Below are positions 56,848 to 64,000 of a stretch of 64,000 bases of DNA, piece after piece. Below the pieces are notes generated by a model that did no database searches, was not told the DNA's origin, and was given only the letters and a program-made list of their open reading frames with translations. Position numbers and translations under genes: made by a program. Location of the stretch: NCBI RefSeq assembly GCF_000283155.1, contig NW_004454178.1, positions 28,927,283 to 28,991,282 on the forward strand. The letters are read 5' to 3'. Origin of the DNA: Ceratotherium simum simum (lineage: Eukaryota > Chordata > Mammalia > Perissodactyla > Rhinocerotidae). Every line of letters starts with the position of its first letter. Position 1 is the first letter of the stretch.

Positions 56848-59269
56848 CTGTGGGAGAAACACCTGTTAACGCCGTGTGGGATGAGCGGGATGGGCTCCAC
56901 GTGCCCACACGTCAGGGAGTGTGGGTCACCCACCAGACACCCACATGCAACACGGTTAGTGCGGCCTTTCCCAGCACGCACCCGCATCCACTAACCGACC
57001 TCAGAGGAGGCAGGCGGCAGATCTGGAAGTGAGGTCACCTGGGTCAGCCCGAGGTCACACTTCTGCCTAGTTAAGCAGCTGACTGCTCTTCTCAATATGG
57101 CACCAGTACAGTACTTAAGTACAGTTTTTATACATTCATGCAGTATTGAGTGTCCTGTGGGTAAATCACTGCAGTGGTAAAGTTACATATTAATATACAA
57201 TATTCTATATAACATATAAATATAAACAATAATTTTTTGCTCAGAATTTTATTTTCATTATTATTTTAAAAATCTGTCTTGGTTTTTCTCTGTCCCTCCT
57301 CATTGATTTCATAATTTAAAAAAATTATTTGAAATCGAGCTGGGAATAGAATTCAGTGTAGTACTCTCTAAACTTTAATCAGCAAGATGGAGTGTGTGAA
57401 GGTGCCCCCGCACACCCTACATGGGAACCAGGGACAGATGTAAGCCTGGCCTTTGGTCACCAAGAGACGCTGCAAGAATGCCCTGCTGTCACACATGGCT
57501 CCATAAGAGCGAGTGTTGGGTGGAAACACGTTAACATCTCCAGGAGAAATGTCACGGAGGGCTGGGAGGGGATGGCCTGGCCTGGTGGCACCTGCTCCAC
57601 TCGGGCCAGTTTCCATGTCTCTAAAACAAGGAGTTATTTACATTTTTTGCAACATCCTCATGTTTTTATGAGGCACTTCAACTTCATGTGGATTTCTGAT
57701 TCAAACTTCTAACATCCTGACTCTGTGGGGACCGGGGGAGAACTGATTTCTGTCCTTTATACATCTGCCAATTCTGCCTCTGCACAGACTTGGAAAAAAG
57801 AACCAAGTTACAGAATGTATAGTCATTCCTATTTTTTGTGCAATTAAAAGTTCTCTTATTTAACAGAAATAAAAACTTATCAAAGGTAACAAATTAAGTA
57901 TTTACTTTTAGATCAAATTAAAATAGAAATTGTTTGTCCTCCTCTGCTAAAAACAGTCTTGTAGCGGAACGTAGTGTGTGTGCTGAGCTATGAGGAGATC
58001 AAGATGACATCTGAACACTGAGATGACGTCTATTGAAGGGACGGGGCCGCCTGCCACATTTAGCCTCCACAGTCCTCTGCTTCACCCAACTGAGCTTCTG
58101 TTTCTTCATGCCAACGAAGAAGCTCCACCACGGATTTCCCAGATCCGTTAAAGCTTCTCTCTGGGATAAACCGAGAGCAGACAGGGTGGCACCCTGACTT
58201 ACGGGCATGTGGTAAGTCTCTGAGGACATTTTTAACGTGGTGGGAAGCAACCAAATTAACGATGGTCCTCGACTGCGGTCTCTGCAGACGGCACCAACCC
58301 TCACGTCTGCTGAGACGGGACACACACTGGGGAAATGCAGATGTTGTACTTATTCATTGCAGGGCTTTGAATTTTTAAAGAACTATTTTTCAGAAACCAC
58401 TGCTTTTTGTTGAGGCTCTAACATTAGCAATATTTTTAGAGTGCTGAGTATACTGAACAATTATCTCATTGTGTCGCGTGTGTGTTAAGAAAGATTATGA
58501 AATAAGTCTCTGTTCTGTGTGGTTTGAAAACCATGTTCTTGCCTAACTGAGGGAAGAATGGTCTTCACCAGTGTTGTGTGAGCACATATGGCTCCGGAGT
58601 CCCCGTTTTACTCAGGTGAGTGTACACTCCTTCAGAGCTGCCTAGTTAAGAAGTGCTCAGTTTTCTGCGTTTTCTCTGTTTTCCTTGAAGGATCTACTGT
58701 GATGCAAAATTAGAAACAGTGCATTTGTCACGTTCTCGCGGCCCTCAAGAATTCAATAAGAGAACTTTTAAACATCATTTTTAGGAACTCCTAGAAGTAT
58801 GGAAACGGTACTTATGACTTTCCAAGGAACTGTACAATTCTCATTGTTTTGAGAGGACTTTTGAGATACAAGCGTGGCTCAGGATAGTTTCAGAAGTTGG
58901 GAAGGAAGAGAGTGGAGAGATGCTGAGCCAGCTCTAATACTAGTAATGGTTTGAGGGAGAACAGAAGTGTCCCCATCGCCTGTAAGATCCCTCAGAACAA
59001 CTTGTAGACCAAATTTGGAGACAGTTCCAAATGAATGGAGTGATTTTTGACCTTCTTATAACAATTTAACTTGTGGAAAAATACATTATCACTGAAAGTT
59101 TTCTTAGTCAATTACATTTTTTACTGTATTAGAGATAAATCAGACATTCAAAATGACTTAAAAATGTAATAAACATCAGTGTACCCATCTAAGTTTAAGA
59201 ACTGAAATATCACCAGTGGAAAGGAAGAAACAAAATTGTAATTAATTATGGATCAAATGACTATGCTTG

Positions 59270-59535
59270 CGGAAAATCCAAAAGAATCTACAGACTATTA
59301 AAATTAAAAATACAAGTCTAGTAGGACCACCGGATGCAAGGCCAATTATACAAAAGTAAATTGTTTTTCTATGTACCAGCAACAGAAAAATGAAAATGCA
59401 ATGTAAAATGATACAATTCACATTAGCATCAAGGATATAAAATCTCTAGGGATAACACCAATGAAAGGTACCTAAGACCTGCTACTGAATGCTATGCAAA
59501 CATTCGTGAGAAAAATCAGGGAGCTGGAAAGCTCA
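59270..59535 (+). mobile_element. L1 ORF2 fragment
   Basis: 'ttctatgtaccagcaacaga', 'gatacaattcacattagcat' and 'atctctagggataacaccaa' are L1 ORF2 3'-end phrases in plus orientation. The fragment stops abruptly where the CpG-dense block begins. Confidence 0.7.
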
Positions 59536-59544
59536 TTATTGTGA

Positions 59545-60065
59545 AAATACCTCCTCCCGCTCGGCCTGAGTGTCGACGCCGCCCCCGTCTGACGGACGTG
59601 TGGCAGCCGCGCAGCTGGGGGAACGTGGACACGCCCTCCCGCGAGACAGAGGCAGCGGTGACCGCGCGGACCGCAGACGCCCGTCCCTGGGAGCCGACGG
59701 GCCTCACGCCCGAGTCACCTGCGAGCAGGCGGAGGCGCCGCCAGCGCGCCCAGCCCTGCCCCGGGCGGTGGCCAGGAACACGGGCGGTTTGGGGAAAGTG
59801 CGTGAAAGAGACGAGGGAAGCTAGTGAACCTGAGACTCGTCCAAGGCCACGGCCAGAGGGAGGGGACGCCCACCCTCAGTGTGAAAATGCTGGACATGGG
59901 GACACAGTGAGAGCGCGGGCTGCAGAGAGAGGACCTAGGGCACGCAGCACTCGCGGAGGCGCCTTGAGAGGAAACGCTGCTGGGAGGAGGGTTAGGAGGA
60001 AGGAAGAGACGCCCCGTGGAAACCGTGTGGTGCGATCGAAAAGCAGGAAGAGCAGGGCCTAGGGT
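59545..60065. other. CpG-dense block (intronic CpG-island-like)
   Basis: I count about 30 CpG dinucleotides in 59,561-59,760 alone, in otherwise AT-rich, CpG-poor DNA. A 173-codon plus-strand frame is open through it, but the product is Arg/Pro-rich with no recognisable domain, as expected of GC-rich chance ORFs. Its place just before L1 ORF1-like sequence suggests a LINE 5' UTR; an independent island is the alternative. Confidence 0.7.
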
Positions 60066-60279
60066 CCTGGAAGGAAAAGGAAATCAAGAAATATAACACC
60101 GGACGTCCGTCCCCCCCCCAACGCAGGGATCATCCAGAAGACACCCGATAACCGGAGGGGGCAGTCGGACCTTGGAGACTGTAAACAGTGGTGAGCACTA
60201 GCCCTGTCCTCAGAAAGCCAAAGGGCCATCTTATAAATACAAGTCTGCTATGAACAGAACAAAACAAAATGAAGACGAT

Positions 60280-63130
60280 AATGGGGTGAACCCCACGAAA
60301 AACCTACAATGAAGTGAATAAAACTGTCACAGACCCTCCAAACTAAACTAAGTATCCTCAAACCAAGGGGGAGAAGACGTACCAACACATTGTGGATCAG
60401 AAAATTCAAAAATTAAGAACAAAAATGGAAAGCCATGTGGAGGAAAGGAAACAAGAGTTGATGGAATTTAAGAAATAAATATAAAAACCCTACAAAATCA
60501 TATGAGAATGAAGAATAATTACAATGTGCCCGTGAGACAATAGATTCAGACAAAAGTGTAATAAAGGTCATTGGAAAAGATCCACAAAACAACTCACAGA
60601 ATGAAAATCTGGTAAAGAAAAAAATAAAATGGATCAGAGCTTTGAAATGTAAGAAATGCAAAGAAAATCCAATGTATATGTAATTGGCATCCCTTAAGAG
60701 GATAAATAAAACAATGAAACAATAAAATACAACTATAATCCAATAAATCCTCCTGAAAGTAGAGGAAGACCTGAAGCTGTGTGTGAAAGGATGCACTGGT
60801 GCCAGAGAAAATCATCCCGCATGAGTCACCCCCATGATATGCCTTGGTAAGAGGGTTGGATTTTAAACATAAGGAAAACTCATCAGAGCTTTGAGGCAAA
60901 AAGGTGAAATAACATACAAGGGCATCAGATTTCTCAAAAATAACATACAAATCAAGGTAATAGGAGGATGCCGTTTTCAAAATATTCAAGGAAACATACG
61001 GAACCAGGGGTTTTCTATCCAGCCAAGTGTCCTTCAATTATGAAAGTTACAGAACAGGTACCAGCATTCACCAACTGGGGGCTCAACTGTCATCAGCATC
61101 AACTGTGCTTTTGAAGAGTCTCCTAGGACATGGACATCTGCCCATCAAGAGAAAGTGGGAAACTTCAGCAAAAATGATGATGGAGTTTTATTATGTTTAA
61201 CTGTAGGCCTGAGGCTGAAATGATAGTGAAGCTAACGGTGGGCGAATGGTATTTCATGTGATTCATGCTCTATGTTGTTAGTGCTGTTTTCTGACAAGAC
61301 AGAAATGATGCGGGAGGGAGGAGGGGAGAGAGGAGAAGGTCGAGAAGCCTCCAGGTGATCATATAGGCAATAGATGAGAGCCAGCAACAAGCCAGATAGC
61401 AATGGGTTAAATAAGAAAAAAGTAAGATAAAGTCATTTAAAAAGAAATAACCGTAGAGATAGCCACAGGAACAAAAAGCAAAACTCTCTAATTAATGACG
61501 AAATAATTTTTAAAAAGATCAAAGACTATGCATCATGAAAAAACTCAACACAGCAAATATAACAATTCGCATTAATAACTATCACATAAAATAATGTGAT
61601 AGGGCTGAACCCAAACATATGAGTTTCATCAATAAATGTGAATGGCTTAACTCACCTTTTAAAAGACAAAAGGTTTCATTTCAAATTTGGTCCCCAAACC
61701 AAGACACAAGTGCACACTGTAATCTGAGACACCTGATTCCACACAGGGACCCCCCCCCCCCGCCGCCCAGGAAGGGGGTGAAGGAATCAGCGAGTGAGTG
61801 GTGGTCCCGTGTCACAGTGGAATCCACCCCAAAGCCCAGCAAGTGACAAACGGGGCAGGCGTTAACGCCAAAAGCCACAATCTAGGGTAGTTATCAATAC
61901 TGGTGCCTCCAATACCAGGCCAACACCTTCATGAAGCACAATCTGCAGAAGATGCAAGGGGTCAGGTGTAGAGACCCACGAACAACAGGAGAATTCGACA
62001 CAAAAAGGAGACAAACATGAGTAGGGATAAAGAAAACCTCAACGACATAATCAGTGGGTAGATCTTACAGGTATTAATCAAAAGTTACATCCAATTAAAA
62101 ACAATACAGTCTCTTCCCAAGGTCACATGGAACAGTCACAAACCTGGTCATTTAGTCTATCGCAGAGAAAATAATAGGAAGTTCCCCAAAGTAAATATAT
62201 TGTAAGTAAAACACTGATCAAAAAGCAATAAAACTAAAAATATTAACAATTTTTTAAAAGGCCTTCCATCTGAAAATTTGACATGTAAATCTGATAAGGA
62301 CAGAAGAAAACAGAAAAGCACAGAACATTCACTTATGAAGGTTGATGCAAACCCTCCAGGCAAAATACTAGTGGATAAAAGATATAAAACCACACAATGA
62401 AAAGCATACAACTCAGCCAAGTGCAATTTATCCTAGTTTAAATATTAGAAAATCCATTAATATAACACACCAAATTAAGATATTTAAGGAGAAGAATAAT
62501 TTTATTATTTTCATAAGTGCTGAAAAAACTTTGACAAATGTCAACACTCATTGCTAGAAAACATTCACTAACGTGGGAATCGATAGATCCTCTCTTAACA
62601 TGATTCCACAAGCATCTATGCACAAGTATGGGTTTCCTGGTTGAGACGTATACTGCGCCTGTGTCCATATTTCTATCTATAGTATTAATACCTATGTCGT
62701 CTAAACACTTTTGTCCTAAGGCCAGCATCTCACTTAATGGGCACAGTGGGGACATCCCACTAAGACCATGAGGCCAGGGCTCCACTGCTGCCAACGTGGA
62801 CCTGGAGGTGCGGCCGATGCTGGAAGAAGAGAAGCAGTGAGGCGGGTCACAGAAAGAAGCAGCTGTGTCTGTGGGTCGTGTGAGCGTGTCCCGGGACCCT
62901 CGGGCATCCCTGCCAGAACGAACTGGGACAACAGTAGAGAGCAGTAAACCAGCGGGATATAGTAAAAACACGCCCTCACGTACGTAAGCAACAACCAGGC
63001 AGAGGAAACAGCGATAACTCCATTGACAAGACCAAGAAAGAAGAGAAAATGATTTAGAACTAACTGTAACAGAAAATGCACTGAACGAGGATGAGGAAAT
63101 CTTAAAAATGTTCCTCAGAGACACAAAAGT
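60280..63130 (+). mobile_element. L1/HAL1-like LINE, decayed
   Basis: ORF1/HAL1-like text (60.4-61.05 kb, e.g. 'gaaacatacggaaccagggg', 'tttctatccagccaagtgtc') is followed by an ORF2 start reading like 'NKCEWLNSPFKRQKV' at 61.62 kb and ORF2-like text to about 62.75 kb ('gctgaaaaaactttgacaaa'). Many stops and frameshifts. It is antisense to CNTNAP3. Confidence 0.65.
61750..61761. repeat. Poly-C run of 12
   Basis: Homopolymer within the LINE; prone to length error in sequencing. Confidence 0.9.
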
Positions 63131-63902
63131 AGTGCCAAGAGTCAGTTTCTGAGCATTAATATCCTTCCCTGAAAGGACCCAGCTTCTTGGAGAAATGGCT
63201 GATTCCAAAGCTGGGCAGAGAAAGGATGAGGTGAGTCTGGAACCTCCTGTTTTGCTGACAGGGAAGAAACTGTTCTAAGAATGATGAGGACAATGTTGAA
63301 AGGACACAGCCTGAAATGGCTGCCACCTCCCAAACCTGGAACAACCGAAGCACAAAATGGAAGGAGAGGTTATAACCCATGCATAAAGCAAAAACTCACG
63401 CGTGCACACCGACATGAACTAGTCGATAAATCATGAAGGAGACAGCCTAGGGCACACGTAAGAATGTGAAATGGGAAATGCTCCTCTTCGGAGATCTGGG
63501 TCAGGAAGATGCTCTTCCGTTTCCTTCTAACATCTCTATTCCCTTGCCTCTCATGTTTGATCTGAAATCTCACGGGACCTGACCTTTGTGTGGCGTGAAG
63601 TGAAGGTCAGGATTTACTTCACCCACATGGATGTCTAGTTGACTCAGCTCTGCTTACTGAAAAGACCCTCCTGTCCGTACTTGTGTGTGCGCTGTGTCTG
63701 TGAGTCTGTCTCTGCTCGTGCTGTGCTGTAATTTGATCATTTGTCTGAATTTGCACAAAAGCCACATTCTCTTGGTTGGCAGAGTCACTAATAGGTTTTG
63801 GATCCAGAAGCATAAATTCTCCAGCTTTATTCTTTTTCTTTAACATCATCTTGACTATTCTTTTTCTTCTTTCCATTTAGATTTTTGGATTAGCTTGTCA
63901 GT

Positions 63903-63975
63903 GCACACACACACACACACACACACCTCTGTCTGAGTTATTTTACAACATTTTGTGTGTGTGTGTGTGTGTGTG
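63903..63975. repeat. (CA)n and (GT)n microsatellites
   Basis: CA run at 63,903-63,926 and GT run at about 63,954-63,975, in inverted relation 27 bp apart. The GT run abuts the ERE tail. Confidence 0.9.
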
Positions 63976-64000
63976 AGGAAGATTAGCCCTGCACTAACAC
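63970..64000 (-). mobile_element. ERE SINE tail, cut by the window end
   Basis: 'gtgaggaagattagccctgc' followed by 'actaacac' is the reverse complement of the ERE 3' end; the rest lies past base 64,000. Confidence 0.8.

Larger units (their letters stand above)
56848..64000 (-). other. CNTNAP3 intron, incomplete (7,153 bp or more)
   Basis: Everything upstream of the 56,720-56,847 exon. Its acceptor is ctcccacag; the donor lies past the window. It contains L1-derived plus-strand sequence (59.27-59.53 and 60.28-63.13 kb), a CpG-dense block (59.55-60.07 kb), microsatellites and the start of an ERE at the edge. 56.85-59.2 kb is unassigned. No further exon found. Confidence 0.8.

Noticed and set aside
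57368..57616. Possible upstream CNTNAP3 exon
   Set aside because: The minus frame lacks the expected WWVG and CNCDAG motifs and has no matching splice phases; I found no exon between 56,848 and 64,000.
59541..60062. 173-codon plus-strand ORF
   Set aside because: Open because the CpG-dense block lacks AT-rich stop codons; Arg/Pro-rich, no recognisable domain, flanked by LINE fragments.
62438..63208. 256-codon minus-strand ORF
   Set aside because: It is antisense to L1 ORF2-derived plus-strand sequence, has no domain and does not splice into CNTNAP3.

Overview
The window is mammalian nuclear DNA, most likely from a horse-like perissodactyl. It carries several copies of the tRNA-headed SINE family typical of equids (ERE): a GGCCGGCCC(C) head, a GGTTCGGATCC-like box B and a 'gaggaagattggc' tail. 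It also holds decayed L1, MIR, L2 and hAT (MER5-type) relics and has vertebrate GT/GC-AG splicing. Nothing bacterial, plasmid-like or phage-like is present. All family and species assignments come from sequence recognition; no search was run.

The only protein-coding gene I can support is the 3' part of CNTNAP3 (contactin-associated protein-like 3, Caspr3), on the minus strand. Ten exons (plus coordinates 56,720-56,847; 49,777-49,947; 48,888-49,106; 38,806-39,045; 36,405-36,629; 34,673-34,806; 33,728-33,815; 26,950-27,168; 26,618-26,689; 24,777-24,970) join in one open frame of 1,690 nt. They encode the end of the fibrinogen-like region, laminin-G 3, EGF-like 2, laminin-G 4, the juxtamembrane stalk, one transmembrane helix and a short cytoplasmic tail ending in EYFF. 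All phases match and there is no internal stop. The 5' exons lie beyond base 64,000.

Layout. 1-24.3 kb is sequence downstream of the gene. It holds SINEs, two old minus-strand L1 fragments (9.5-11.9 and 16.3-16.9 kb), a 24-bp minisatellite split by a solo LTR (6.07-6.81 kb), a 29-bp tandem repeat (about 19.0 kb) and long stretches I could not assign. 24.3-34.8 kb holds the compact 3' exon cluster, with a G-rich minisatellite directly against one splice acceptor and a GC-AG intron. 34.8-56.8 kb holds larger introns with nested L1/HAL1 elements (39.4-45.8 kb), an interstitial telomere-like tract and an L2 copy. 56.8-64 kb is the start of a large intron containing another L1-like element headed by a very CpG-dense block.

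I found no undescribed multi-gene system. The most interesting signals concern splicing and local mutation in the last third of the gene: a GC 5' splice site, an array that repeats a consensus branch-point motif immediately upstream of a very GC-rich exon, and a run of weak 5' splice sites around frame-preserving juxtamembrane exons.
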